Below, piece after piece: positions 43,497 to 54,475 of a stretch of 64,000 nucleotides of DNA. Both the position numbers and the translations under genes were made by a program. Each line of letters opens with the position of its first letter. The stretch's first letter is position 1. Under the pieces are notes generated by a model. That model worked only from the letters and a program-made list of their open reading frames with translations. It did not search any database and had not been told where the DNA came from. The DNA is from Streptomyces sp. NBC_01276 (GTDB taxonomy: Bacteria > Actinomycetota > Actinomycetes > Streptomycetales > Streptomycetaceae). The stretch is taken from the NCBI RefSeq assembly GCF_041435355.1, contig NZ_CP108442.1:2046001-2110000 (forward strand), given 5' to 3'.

Positions 43497-43600
43497 GGCC
43501 ACCCCCCGGATCTCCGAGCCGCTCCGGGAACCCGGTCTCGGACGCGGGTTTCGGACCCGAGGCCCTCTCGGACCGGGGATTCGGGGCCCGGGGTCTCGGC

Positions 43601-43646
43601 CCCGGGTTGCGGACGCGCGGGTCGTGGACGCCCGGGTTGCAGACGC
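43601..43646. repeat. Degenerate direct repeats between rhodanese and recX genes
   Basis: CCCGGGTTGCGGACGC (43601-43616) recurs as CCCGGGTTGCAGACGC (43631-43646) at 30-bp spacing, inside a 180-bp stretch (43500-43681) full of related CCCGGG/GGACGC words. No coding potential is evident in this spacer. Confidence 0.5.
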
Positions 43647-43681
43647 CCAGGTCGCGGGACCCGGGACTCAGGACCCGGGCC

Positions 43682-44254
43682 TCAGAGTCCGGGACCCCCC
43701 GGGTACCCGAGGTCGTCGGCGTCCTCGCCCTCCGATTCCAGGGCGCGCCGGACCACCCGCAGGGCCATGCCCTCCGGGTACCCCTTGCGGGCGAGCATCC
43801 CGGCGAGGCGCCGGATCCGCTTGTCCCGCTCCAGGCCCCGGGTGGAGCGGAGCTTGCGCTCCACGAGCTCCCGGGCCGTGCACTCCTCCTGCTCGGAGTC
43901 CAGCTGCTCCAGCGCCTCCTGCACGAGGGTGGTGTGCACCCCCTTGGTCCGCAGCTCCTGCGCGAGCGCCCGGCGGGCGAGCCCCCGGCCGCGGTGCCGG
44001 GACTCGACCCAGGCCCCCGCGAAGGCGGCGTCGTCGATCAGGCCCACCTCCTCGTACCGGGAGAGGACCTCCTGCGACACCTCCTCGGGGATGCCCCGCT
44101 TCTCCAGGGCGTCCGCGAGCTGGCGCCGGGTCCGCGGCATCCCGGTGAGCAGGCGCAGGCAGATCGCCCGCGCCTGCTCCTCGGGACTCTGGGGCGGCAG
44201 CTCCTGGCGGCCCTCACGCCCGCCGCTCGCGCCGCCCCTCTCCTGCTCCCGCAC
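43682..44254 (-). CDS. recX: RecA regulator RecX
   Basis: A 190-residue RecX protein, modulating RecA filaments by direct binding. The three-helix repeat motifs are clear: ARAICLRLLTGMPRTRRQLADAL, VGLIDDAAFAGAWVESR, GLARRALAQELRTKGV, IRRLAGMLARKGYPEGMALRVVR. The start is GTG at 44254, three bases after the recA stop, so the two are cotranscribed from the LexA-controlled recA promoter. Confidence 0.95.
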   Translation of the reverse strand: MREQERGGASGGREGRQELPPQSPEEQARAICLRLLTGMPRTRRQLADALEKRGIPEEVSQEVLSRYEEVGLIDDAAFAGAWVESRHRGRGLARRALAQELRTKGVHTTLVQEALEQLDSEQEECTARELVERKLRSTRGLERDKRIRRLAGMLARKGYPEGMALRVVRRALESEGEDADDLGYPGGPGL

Positions 44255-44257
44255 GGG

Positions 44258-45367
44258 TCAGCTCTTGGCGACGGCGGCCTTGGCCGACGTCTTGGCCTTC
44301 GACGCCGGGGCGGGCACGGCGGCCGCGGAGTCGGCCGATGCGGCGGCCGGCTCGTCGCCGGCGGCGTCCTTGCGGACACCCACGCCCAGCTTCTCCTTGA
44401 TCTTCCGCTCGATCTCGTTGGCGAGGTCGGGGTTGTCCTTCAGGAAGTTGCGGGCGTTCTCCTTGCCCTGGCCCAGCTGGTCGCCCTCGTACGTGTACCA
44501 GGCGCCGGCCTTGCGCACGAAGCCGTGCTCCACGCCCATGTCGATCAGGCCGCCCTCGCGGCTGATGCCCTGGCCGTAGAGGATGTCGAACTCGGCCTGC
44601 TTGAAGGGGGGCGCGACCTTGTTCTTGACGACCTTGACGCGGGTGCGGTTGCCGACCGCGTCGGTGCCGTCCTTGAGCGTCTCGATGCGGCGGATGTCCA
44701 GGCGCACCGAGGCGTAGAACTTCAGCGCGCGGCCACCGGTGGTGGTCTCGGGCGAGCCGAACATCACACCGATCTTCTCGCGGAGCTGGTTGATGAAGAT
44801 CGCGGTGGTCTTGGACTGGTTGAGCGCGCCCGTGATCTTGCGGAGGGCCTGGCTCATCAGGCGGGCCTGGAGACCGACGTGCGAGTCGCCCATCTCACCC
44901 TCGATCTCCGCGCGCGGCACGAGCGCCGCGACGGAGTCGATGACGATCAGGTCGAGCGCGCCGGAGCGCACCAGCATGTCGACGATCTCCAGCGCCTGCT
45001 CGCCGGTGTCCGGCTGGGACAGGATGAGGTTGTCGGTGTCCACGCCGAGGGCCTTGGCGTACTCGGGGTCGAGCGCGTGCTCGGCGTCCACGAAGGCGAC
45101 GGTGCCGCCGGCCTTCTGTGCGTTGGCCACGGCGTGCAGGGTGAGGGTGGTCTTACCGGAGGACTCCGGCCCGTACACCTCGATCACACGGCCGCGGGGC
45201 AGCCCGCCGACGCCGAGGGCGATGTCCAGAGCGGTCGACCCGGTGGGGATGACCTCGATGGGGTCGTTCGGCTTGTCGCCGAGGCGCATGACCGCACCCT
45301 TGCCGAATTGCCGTTCAATCTGTGCGAGCGCGGCGTCGAGAGCCTTCTCGCGGTCGGTGCCTGCCAT
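44258..45367 (-). CDS. recA: Recombinase RecA
   Basis: A 369-residue RecA, the ATP-dependent strand-exchange protein and LexA coprotease. [20 protein letters not shown] starts the N-domain; Walker A is GPESSGKTT, Walker [12 protein letters not shown]1 [15 protein letters not shown]2 [22 protein letters not shown]. The Ala/Lys-rich tail ([12 protein letters not shown]) is typical of Streptomyces. The ATG at 45367 with GGTGGA upstream was chosen over an in-frame start at 45433. Upstream is a 249-bp promoter region with an SOS box. recX follows directly. Confidence 0.97.
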   Translation of the reverse strand: MAGTDREKALDAALAQIERQFGKGAVMRLGDKPNDPIEVIPTGSTALDIALGVGGLPRGRVIEVYGPESSGKTTLTLHAVANAQKAGGTVAFVDAEHALDPEYAKALGVDTDNLILSQPDTGEQALEIVDMLVRSGALDLIVIDSVAALVPRAEIEGEMGDSHVGLQARLMSQALRKITGALNQSKTTAIFINQLREKIGVMFGSPETTTGGRALKFYASVRLDIRRIETLKDGTDAVGNRTRVKVVKNKVAPPFKQAEFDILYGQGISREGGLIDMGVEHGFVRKAGAWYTYEGDQLGQGKENARNFLKDNPDLANEIERKIKEKLGVGVRKDAAGDEPAAASADSAAAVPAPASKAKTSAKAAVAKS

Positions 45368-45471
45368 GGGTTCCACCCGGTTTGCTTGAGTCGATCGCTT
45401 CACGCCATTGACGCTAACGCCTGCCACTGACAATGCGCTCCCACACCCGTTCCGGCTGTGGATAACCCATC

Positions 45472-45485
45472 AGAATGGATGTTCG
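45472..45485 (-). promoter_or_regulatory. LexA (SOS) box of recA
   Basis: Read on the minus strand the site is CGAACATCCATTCT, a close match to the actinobacterial/Bacillus-type SOS box CGAAC-N4-GTTC, with the downstream half degenerate (ATTC). It lies 105 bases upstream of the recA ATG. Confidence 0.82.
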
Positions 45486-45616
45486 ATTTTCCTGTCAAGC
45501 GGCCCCCTCCCCTGCGCGCCGCGCGCAGCTGAGCGGCGCCGCCGGCCTGGGTTCGCCGGCCCCTGATCCGGCTGCGTCCGATGGGGCGAGCGGGCCGGAT
45601 CGGGGCGGACGTACAG

Positions 45617-46684
45617 TCAGTCCTCCAGGCGGACCGGCATCAGGATCGAGAAGGTGCCCTCGTCGTCGGGCCGGCGGATCGCGATCGGCGCCGTCGGGGC
45701 CCCGAGCTCCAGCAACAGCCGGTCCCGGGCTCCGGCGGCCAGCGCGTTCAGCAGGAACTCACGGTTGACCGCGACGCGGTTCGGGTCGTCGTCGCTGTCC
45801 GCGCAGAGGGTCACCACGCCGCCGCCCTCCACCCTGAGCACGCTGAGGTCGGGCGCTCCCGCCTCGGCCACACGGACAGGACCGGTCTCCAGGGCCTTCC
45901 GGAAGGCCGCCACCTCGACGAGGGCGCGGCGTCCGCCGGCCGCCGGCAGGAGACGACGGTAGTCGGGGAAGTCGTGGTCAAGGCACTGACCGGCCGCCTC
46001 CCTGTCCCCGGCCTCCAGGGTCACGCGGCCACCGTCGACGCAGAGCCGCACGGGTCCCTCGCCGTCCGACAGCGCCCGCATCGCGTCGACGAGCGGGGCG
46101 GGCACGATGACCTGCACTCGGCTCCCGTCGTGTCCGGCGACGCCTGCCCGCGCGACAGCCATGCGGTACCGGTCGGTGGCCACGACATGGAGGCTCTCCC
46201 CCTCGATGTCGAACAGGACACCGCCGAGCATGGGCAGCTCCGGGTCGGTGCTCACCGCGAAACGGACCGTGTCCAGCGCGGCTGCCAGCTCGGGCGCGGC
46301 GATGGACAGCCGGACGGCGGCGATGCGGAGCGAAGTCATGGCGTTCTCCCTGTGACCGAGTAGTGCTTGGAGCGCGGAGAACTCGCTGCGGGCATCGGAC
46401 AGCCCTCGTTCGATGCGGCGCAGGTGTGCCTTGAGCAGCTTCCGGACCAGGTCGGTGTCCGCGCCGGACCAGCTGGCCAGCACCAGCCGGATGTCCGCCA
46501 GCGGCATCCCGGCCCGGCGCAAGCGGGCCAGCACCCGGGCCTCTTCGAGCTGCTCGGGTCCGTACCAGCGGTATCCGCTCACCGGATCCACCCAGGCCGG
46601 GACCAGCACACCGGCACGGTCGTAGAACCGCAGGGCACTCACGCCCAGGCCACTGTCGCGGGCCATCTCGCCGATGCTGCGCAT
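45617..46684 (-). CDS. MerR-type regulator fused to a DNA polymerase III beta-clamp (DnaN-like) domain
   Basis: A 355-residue fusion. Residues 1-110 are a MerR HTH and dimer helix (MRSIGEMARDSGLGVSALRFYDRAG, GYRWYGPEQLEEARVLARLR, MPLADIRLVL). Residues ~114-355 are a sliding-clamp fragment: AAPELAAALDTVRFAVS, VLFDIEGESLHVVATDRYRMAVA, FPDYRRLLP, VNREFLLNAL and the C-terminal FSILMPVRLED, as in DnaN. The clamp part is about 240 residues, enough for two of three clamp subdomains. It may use clamp dimerisation or clamp-binding peptides as a sensor. ATG 46684 has GGAG upstream. It lies upstream of recA on the same strand. Confidence 0.88.
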   Translation of the reverse strand: MRSIGEMARDSGLGVSALRFYDRAGVLVPAWVDPVSGYRWYGPEQLEEARVLARLRRAGMPLADIRLVLASWSGADTDLVRKLLKAHLRRIERGLSDARSEFSALQALLGHRENAMTSLRIAAVRLSIAAPELAAALDTVRFAVSTDPELPMLGGVLFDIEGESLHVVATDRYRMAVARAGVAGHDGSRVQVIVPAPLVDAMRALSDGEGPVRLCVDGGRVTLEAGDREAAGQCLDHDFPDYRRLLPAAGGRRALVEVAAFRKALETGPVRVAEAGAPDLSVLRVEGGGVVTLCADSDDDPNRVAVNREFLLNALAAGARDRLLLELGAPTAPIAIRRPDDEGTFSILMPVRLED

Positions 46685-46810
46685 GTCGTTCTCCACACCC
46701 GGCACTCTGGGCCCTGCACAAGGTCGAGGGTCAATACGGCTCCGGCTGCCCCATACGGATGACGCACCGGAGTGATCACCACCGGTCAGACACCTTCCAC
46801 GGAGCACGGC

Positions 46811-46849
46811 GGGGCCGCCGCCGCCCGGGTGGGGGCGGGCGGCGGCCCC
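46811..46849 (-). terminator. Hairpin downstream of the lipase-like gene
   Basis: GGGGCCGCCGCC (46811-46822) and GGCGGCGGCCCC (46838-46849) form a 12-bp stem, 19 bases past the hydrolase stop on the minus strand. Confidence 0.75.
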
Positions 46850-46868
46850 GGTGGGCGCGCGGAGGGGA

Positions 46869-48071
46869 TCAGTCGGGGAGGCGGTCCGTGATCCAGACGG
46901 CCAGTTCCTCGGTGATGGCCGTGTGCACGGTGGTCGTGGACGAACAGCGGAAGTCGTCCAGCTCGCTCTCCTCCGGGCTCATGGCGTCGATGCGCGCGTA
47001 CAGGTCGTCCTGCTCCTCGACGTCGCGGACCGCGACCGCGCTGACCGCGGGGACGAAGCACACGTCCTCGTGCCGCAGGTCCGCCTTGCCGCCGAGCTTC
47101 TCCATCGCCTCGGCGAGGATCCCGTACGTGTGCAGGGTTCCGCCCGGCGCGCCGTCCATCTCCGGGAAGCCGCTGGTCGTAATGGTCTTCTCGGCCTTGG
47201 GGAACCTGCGGTTGAGGTAGGCGACCGTCACGTCGTCGCCCTGGGCCTGGGTGTAGAAGGTGGTGCCCGGGTAGATCCGGTCGATCCGCAGCGCGACCTC
47301 GCCGGGTCCCACGTCCGGCAGGCCGACCCCGTCGGCGCGGCCGTTGGCCACGCCGATCTTCATCGGGATCTGCGGCCAGCCGCCGACCCGCTCCAGGGCG
47401 GCCAGGAACTCCGTGCGCTCCGGGGCGACGCCGATCTTGCCGGTGTCCTTGTCGTAGTGCTGCCACAGCATCTGGCGCGCGGCCGGGCTGTTCATCTGCC
47501 TCGCGAAGTCGTTCGGGAACGGGATGAAGTGCGAGAACGCCTGCACCCCGACCGGGACGGAAGCACCGCGGTGCGGGCTGTCGTAGGAGAAGTACAGCCC
47601 GGTCCGGTGGTCCATCCGGAGCGTCTCCAGCCTGGCGAGCGCGTAGCGGGTGACGATGCCGCCCATGCTGAAGCCGCCGACGACCAGGCGGGTCTCGCCC
47701 ACCTGCTCGGCGACGGCCCGCTGGATGGCCGCCTCGGCCGCCTGCGCGTTGTCGAGGATCGACGCGGTGCGCTCCTCGAAGCCGAGCAGGATCACGTCCC
47801 TGCCCCGCCGGCGCAGCTCGCTGATGAACGGGAAGCCGCTCTCCAGCCCCTGGTAGAGGACCTCCAGCTTGCTGCGGCCGAGGCTGAAGCCGTCGGCCAT
47901 GATCACGGGCCGGGTGAGGTGGCGGTTGCCCTCGCCGAGGAAGACCCACGCGAAGCCGTTCGGAAGGATCCACTCCTCGTGCTCCGGTACGTCGATCGGA
48001 GCGGAGGGTTCGGCGGTCAGCGGACCGCCGAGGGTGAACGAACCGACGTTGGGCTCGGCCGTCTCGGACAT
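46869..48071 (-). CDS. Alpha/beta-hydrolase (lipase-like)
   Basis: A 400-residue alpha/beta-hydrolase. The nucleophile elbow is VVGGFSMGGIVTRYAL (Ser about 175) preceded by RPVIMADGFSLGRS and RGRDVILLGFEERTASI; FSYDSPHRGASVPVG follows as in triacylglycerol-lipase-like and PGAP1-like hydrolases. A His near HTYGILAEAM or VHTAITEEL may complete the triad. No signal peptide is visible from the ATG at 48071 (AAGGAGT, a strong RBS), so it is probably cytoplasmic or exported otherwise. It follows rox by 184 bases on the same strand; a link with rifamycin response is not established. Confidence 0.75.
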   Translation of the reverse strand: MSETAEPNVGSFTLGGPLTAEPSAPIDVPEHEEWILPNGFAWVFLGEGNRHLTRPVIMADGFSLGRSKLEVLYQGLESGFPFISELRRRGRDVILLGFEERTASILDNAQAAEAAIQRAVAEQVGETRLVVGGFSMGGIVTRYALARLETLRMDHRTGLYFSYDSPHRGASVPVGVQAFSHFIPFPNDFARQMNSPAARQMLWQHYDKDTGKIGVAPERTEFLAALERVGGWPQIPMKIGVANGRADGVGLPDVGPGEVALRIDRIYPGTTFYTQAQGDDVTVAYLNRRFPKAEKTITTSGFPEMDGAPGGTLHTYGILAEAMEKLGGKADLRHEDVCFVPAVSAVAVRDVEEQDDLYARIDAMSPEESELDDFRCSSTTTVHTAITEELAVWITDRLPD

Positions 48072-48255
48072 GGTCGTACTCCTTGGGGGAGGGGTGGGGG
48101 GAGACGAGGTCATCATGGAGGGCGATTCGGCCGCTTCACTCCTCTGACCTGCAAGGTTCACCACATTTGATGGAGCACCCACGGAATGGGTTTAGTGCCC
48201 CTGGCATGTGCCCGTGGCCTGTTCTCATCGCTCGCCCGTTCCATCCCCCGGGCAC

Positions 48256-50704
<2,449 letters not shown>

Positions 50705-50766
50705 GTGGGGGTTCCCCTCTGGTGACGAATGCGACCGAAGATCCTTCGGTTGTCATGCGCATTCTC

Positions 50767-50784
50767 AGTTGACCTGAGTCAACT
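50767..50784. promoter_or_regulatory. Palindrome upstream of the secreted protease
   Basis: AGTTGAC-CTGA-GTCAACT is a perfect 7-bp inverted repeat with a 4-nt centre. On the minus strand TTGACT could serve as a -35 element for the protease, so the palindrome would overlap the promoter as an operator. Confidence 0.5.
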
Positions 50785-50999
50785 CACAAGAGGGCCTTGA
50801 CAGTTGAAGAACGGGCGAGCGGCCGGGCCCTGAACGCTTCTCCCCCCAACCCCTCCCAACGGCCCCCGAGCCGGACACCGGACCCCATACCGGGGCGCAA
50901 GGGCCACCGTCACGACCTGGCCGAATATGGCCTGTTCATGGCCGGTACTCTGCGGTGCCCCCGACGACGGGGGCACCCAGATTCCGCTCAGGAGGACCC

Positions 51000-51425
51000 A
51001 TGGCCATCAAGAAGGCCACGATCCAGCAGCAGGTGGCAGACGCCCTCACCCAGGCGAACCCCACCGACCGGCCCATCGTCACCATCCAGGCCATCGCGGG
51101 CCCCAGCGTGTGGCTGATGAGCATGCTCGGCCTCATCGGCCAGGCGTTCCTGACCTACTACTTCGTCACGGTGACCGAGCAGGCGGTCGTCCTCCACAAG
51201 GCGAGCCGGATGAGCAACCGCCCCCAGGAGATCGTCTTCGCGATACCGCCCGCCCAGGCCGTCGGCACCGTCACCGACGTCAACCGCAACGCCATCTGGA
51301 GCTCGTTCCGCATCATGCTCCCCGGCCACGTGAAGCCGACGCGGATGAACGTGCACCGCACCTGGCGGGGCGAGATGGACCAGCTGGTCGGCCTGCTGAA
51401 CGGGCAGCCCCAGCCCACCGCCTGA
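51000..51425 (+). CDS. Small membrane-associated protein of unknown function
   Basis: A 141-residue protein starting MAIKKATIQQQVADAL with one hydrophobic segment (SVWLMSMLGLIGQAFLTYYF, about residues 36-55), then a soluble part (QAVVLHKASRMSNRPQEIVF, PGHVKPTRMNVHRTWRGEMD) that might form a PH-like beta domain. I do not recognise it. The RBS GGAGGACCC directly before the ATG at 51000 is ideal; an in-frame start at 50955 is not needed. Confidence 0.75.
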   Translation: MAIKKATIQQQVADALTQANPTDRPIVTIQAIAGPSVWLMSMLGLIGQAFLTYYFVTVTEQAVVLHKASRMSNRPQEIVFAIPPAQAVGTVTDVNRNAIWSSFRIMLPGHVKPTRMNVHRTWRGEMDQLVGLLNGQPQPTA

Positions 51426-51496
51426 CGGTGACCCCGAGCCGGCGGGCGGAGGGGACCACGTCCCCAGCCCCCTCCGCCCCCGGCGCGCACCCCGCC

Positions 51497-52048
51497 TCAC
51501 CACCAGTACACGGGATACCGGACGGCCCCCGGCCGCGCCCGCGACGCCGCCATCCCCGCCAGCACCAGCACGACCGCCGCACCGCTCAGCAGCGGCAGGA
51601 ACCACACCGGGTCCGGCGCCTGCAGCACCACCACCACGGTGGTCGCCGCCGCCGGCGAGTGCGGGGTCCGGGCCAGCGTCATGACCCCCACCGCCACCCC
51701 CGCCCCGAGCGCCGCCACCCACGGCGCGCCGCCGAGCAGCGCCAGCGCCAGGTAGCCGACCACCGCGCACAGGAGGTGGCCCGCGACGACACTGCGCGGC
51801 TGCGCCAGGGGCAGCACGGGCACCCCGTAGACGATGGCCGCGCTCGCCGCGATCGGCGGGATCAGTACGGGCTCGCGCAGCAGCGCGCCGATGCCGACGA
51901 GCGCCAGCAGCGCCGCGGCCGCCACCCCGCCACTGACCAGGGCGGTCGCCCGGGCGGGCGCGACCGGCGCGGGCGCCCGCCCGGCGAGCGTGCGCAGGGC
52001 GGCCGGCCGGCCCGTCGCGGTCTGTTCGGTAGTCGTGTCCACGCTCAT
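51497..52048 (-). CDS. HPP-family membrane protein
   Basis: A 183-residue integral membrane protein of the HPP family. The characteristic LPLAQPRSVVAGHLLCAVVGYL and MTLARTPHSPAAATTVVVVL motifs (second has the family's HSPAAAT) and about four TM segments are visible. Some HPP proteins take part in nitrite transport; function here unknown. I chose ATG 52048; an upstream frame to 52117 lacks protein character. It is divergent from the HTH-ClpN gene; the 109-bp spacer contains that gene's promoter and palindromes. Confidence 0.8.
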   Translation of the reverse strand: MSVDTTTEQTATGRPAALRTLAGRAPAPVAPARATALVSGGVAAAALLALVGIGALLREPVLIPPIAASAAIVYGVPVLPLAQPRSVVAGHLLCAVVGYLALALLGGAPWVAALGAGVAVGVMTLARTPHSPAAATTVVVVLQAPDPVWFLPLLSGAAVVLVLAGMAASRARPGAVRYPVYWW

Positions 52049-52118
52049 GAACGCCAGGTGTACCGGGCCGCCACATTCCGGCCCTATACGACGACCCCCA
52101 CATCGACTGACAACCAAC

Positions 52119-52150
52119 GGTTGACAGGTCGCAGACTGTCAACCTAGGGT
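52119..52150 (+). promoter_or_regulatory. Promoter with overlapping palindrome, apparently leaderless transcript
   Basis: A consensus -35 TTGACA (52121-52126) and -10 TAGGGT (52145-52150) are spaced by 18 bases, predicting a start at or next to the ATG at 52158. The perfect inverted repeat GGTTGACAG / CTGTCAACC (52119-52127, 52136-52144) covers the -35 and spacer. Additional half-sites (CAACC at 52111-52115, GGTTG just after the -10) repeat the motif. Confidence 0.72.
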
Positions 52151-52157
52151 TGCACTC

Positions 52158-52946
52158 ATGACGAACCCTTCCGTGGAACCCGTGGAACCCGTCCGCATGA
52201 CCAATCCGGTCCGCCTCGACGACCTGATCGAGGCCATCAAGAAGGTCCACTCCGACACCCTGGAGCAGCTCAGCGGCGCCGTGGTCGCCGCCGAGGCCCT
52301 CGGTGACGTGGCGGACCACCTCATCGGCCACTTCGTCGACCAGGCCCGCCGCTCCGGCGCCTCCTGGACGGACATCGGCCGCAGCATGGGCGTCACCCGC
52401 CAGGCGGCGCAGAAGCGCTTCGTCCCCAAGGCCGACAAGGAGGGCGACCCCGGCCTCGACCCGAACCAGGGCTTCGGGCGCTTCACCCCCCGCGCCCGCA
52501 ACGTCGTCGTGAGCGCACAGAACGAGGCCCGCGCGGCCGGCCACACCGAGATCCGCCCCGAGCACCTGGTCCTGGGCCTGCTCGCCGAGCCCGAGGGTCT
52601 GTGGATCACGGCCCTCACCGCCCGGCAGCTCTCCACCGCCGACCTCCGCACCGCCGTCACGGCCGCCCTGCCGGAACCCTCGGGCGCCCCCGTCCCCGAC
52701 CTCGTCCCCTTCGACGCGGGCGCCAAGAAGGCCCTGGAGCTCACCTTCCGCGAGGCCCTGCGCCTGGGCCACGGCTACGTCGGCACCGAGCACATCCTGC
52801 TCGCCCTCCTCGAACTGGAGGACGGCGACGGCGTGCTGAGCGGCCTCGGACTCGACAAGGCCGAGACCGAGGCCCGTATCACCGCACTCCTGGCCTCCGT
52901 GCTCGACGGGTCCGCGCAGCCGCCGTCGCAGGAGCCGCGTCCGTGA
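52158..52946 (+). CDS. HTH-Clp N-domain protein
   Basis: A 262-residue protein without ATPase. An N-terminal helical region leads to a helix-turn-helix (GASWTDIGRSMGVTRQAAQKRF, about 67-88), then two Clp N-terminal repeats (FTPRARNVVVSAQNEARAAG with HLVLGLL, and FDAGAKKALELTFREALRLG with HILLALL). Clp N-domains bind substrates or adaptors, so a DNA-binding regulator or protease adaptor role is plausible. No RBS precedes the ATG at 52158, consistent with leaderless initiation; a second in-frame ATG is at 52197. The 3' end overlaps the convergent AI-2E permease gene by 68 bases. Confidence 0.85.
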   Translation: MTNPSVEPVEPVRMTNPVRLDDLIEAIKKVHSDTLEQLSGAVVAAEALGDVADHLIGHFVDQARRSGASWTDIGRSMGVTRQAAQKRFVPKADKEGDPGLDPNQGFGRFTPRARNVVVSAQNEARAAGHTEIRPEHLVLGLLAEPEGLWITALTARQLSTADLRTAVTAALPEPSGAPVPDLVPFDAGAKKALELTFREALRLGHGYVGTEHILLALLELEDGDGVLSGLGLDKAETEARITALLASVLDGSAQPPSQEPRP

Positions 52947-54150
52947 CCTCGTAGCGCTTGACGTACGCGCCGAGGAAGGACTGCAGCGTCGCCACGGCCG
53001 GGATCGCGATCAGCGCCCCGACCGCGCCCAGCAGGGCGGTGCCCGCGATCACCGACCCGAAGGCCACCGCGGGATGGATGTCCACCGTCCGCGCGGTCAG
53101 CTTCGGCTGGAGCATGTAGTTCTCGAACTGCTGGTAGACGACCACGAAGCCGAGCACGTACAGCGCGTACCACGGGTTGACCGTGAAGGCGATCAGCATC
53201 GGCAGCGCGCCCGCCAGATAGGTGCCGATGGTGGGGATGAACTGGGAGACCAGCCCCACCCACACCGCCAGGGCGGGCGCGTACGGCAGGTCGAGGAACT
53301 CGAAGACGACGTAGTGGGCGATGCCGGAGATCAGCGCCATCAGGCCGCGGGAATACAGGTAGCCGCCCGTCTTGGCGACGGCGATCTCCCAGGCCCGGAG
53401 CGCCTCGGCCTGCTTCGCGGGCGGCAGCACGGAGCACAGCGCGCGCCGCAGCCGGGGCCCGTCGGCGGCGAAGTAGAAGGAGAACAGGCCGACCGTCAGC
53501 AGCCTGAAGAGCCCGCCGAGCACGGTGGTGGACACGTCGAGCACACCGGTCGCGCTGTTCTGCACGTACTTCTGGAGCCAGTCGGAGTGCAGCAGGCTGT
53601 CCTGGATCTCCAGGCGGGACAGCTCGGTGTGGAAGGTGGCGTTGATCGAGTTGATCACCGAGTCGAGGTAGCGCGGGAAGCCCTCCACCATGTCGACGAT
53701 CTGTCCGGCGAGCATCGAGCCGAGCAGCGCGAGGAAGCCCGCCGTCGCGACGAACACCCCGAGGAACACCAGGAAGGTGGCGAGCCCGCGGCGCATGCCG
53801 CGGGCCGCCATCCTGGCCACGGCGGGTTCGATCGCGAGCGCCAGGAAGAACGCGATCAGGATGTTGACCAGCAGCCCGATCAGCTGGTGGAAGGCCCAGC
53901 TGCCGAGCTGGAAACAGGCGACCAGCGCCAGTACGAGGACCACCGCGCGCGGCAGCCAGCGCGGCATCCGCGCCTCCGCCCGGCCGGGAGCGGTCCCGGC
54001 GGACGCGTCCCCGCCGTCCGCGGTCTCCGGTGCGTTCCCGTCGTCCGGTGCGTCCCCGTCGTCGGGTGCGTCGCCATCGTCCGGTGCGTCCCCGTCGTCG
54101 GGGGCCTCCGCGGTCGGGTCGGTCGTCGTCGTCTCATCACTGACTGCCAC
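52879..54150 (-). CDS. AI-2E-family transporter
   Basis: A 423-residue membrane protein of the AI-2E (PerM/YdiK) family. After an acidic N-terminal tail (residues 1-70, with four APDDGD repeats) come about seven TM segments including LVNILIAFFLALAIEPAV, GLATFLVFLGVFVATAGFLA, and the family hallmark VSQFIPTIGTYLAGALPMLIAF followed by FVVVYQQFENYMLQPKLTA. Substrates of actinobacterial members are unknown; sodium/proton or organic-acid export has been proposed for the family. The GTG at 54150 was taken as start, RBS weak. The C-terminal 22 codons overlap the HTH-ClpN gene. Confidence 0.85.
   Translation of the reverse strand: MAVSDETTTTDPTAEAPDDGDAPDDGDAPDDGDAPDDGNAPETADGGDASAGTAPGRAEARMPRWLPRAVVLVLALVACFQLGSWAFHQLIGLLVNILIAFFLALAIEPAVARMAARGMRRGLATFLVFLGVFVATAGFLALLGSMLAGQIVDMVEGFPRYLDSVINSINATFHTELSRLEIQDSLLHSDWLQKYVQNSATGVLDVSTTVLGGLFRLLTVGLFSFYFAADGPRLRRALCSVLPPAKQAEALRAWEIAVAKTGGYLYSRGLMALISGIAHYVVFEFLDLPYAPALAVWVGLVSQFIPTIGTYLAGALPMLIAFTVNPWYALYVLGFVVVYQQFENYMLQPKLTARTVDIHPAVAFGSVIAGTALLGAVGALIAIPAVATLQSFLGAYVKRYEVTDAAPATAAARTRRARRPGVR
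54028..54105 (-). repeat. 18-bp in-frame tandem repeats in the AI-2E gene
   Basis: Four 18-bp units encode APDDGD (residues 16-39), the last ending in Asn, forming a highly acidic cytoplasmic tail. Confidence 0.8.
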
Positions 54151-54200
54151 GCCGACCAGTCTGTCCCACCCGCTTCCCGGACCGCGAAACGGTGTTCGCC

Positions 54201-54395
54201 TCAGCGCAGCGAGGCCGGCACGTCCATCGCCGCGCACACCGCACGCCACACGTCCTTGGTCTCCCAGCCCGCGTCCAGTGCCTGGTGCACGGTACGTCCG
54301 CCGAGTTCCGCCATCACGTGGTCCCGGGCGAAGGACTCCGCGTAGGCCGCACCGAAGTGCTCCGCCATCCGCTCCCAGAAAATCGTCAACCGCAT
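54201..54395 (-). CDS. DUF3046 family protein
   Basis: A 64-residue helical protein, MRLTIFWERMAEHFG...RDHVMAELGGRTV...GWETKDVWRAVCAAMDVP, matching the actinobacterial DUF3046 family that commonly lies near recA-recX. Function unknown. The frame opens at 54425, but MRLTIFWERM at 54395 is the family's conserved start. Confidence 0.88.
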   Translation of the reverse strand: MRLTIFWERMAEHFGAAYAESFARDHVMAELGGRTVHQALDAGWETKDVWRAVCAAMDVPASLR

Positions 54396-54475
54396 GCCCC
54401 CAGTATCCCGCCCGGGAGAGTGCACCCGTCCCGTTGGCCCCCTGCGCCCCCGCCCGGCGCCCTACGGTGTCACGC

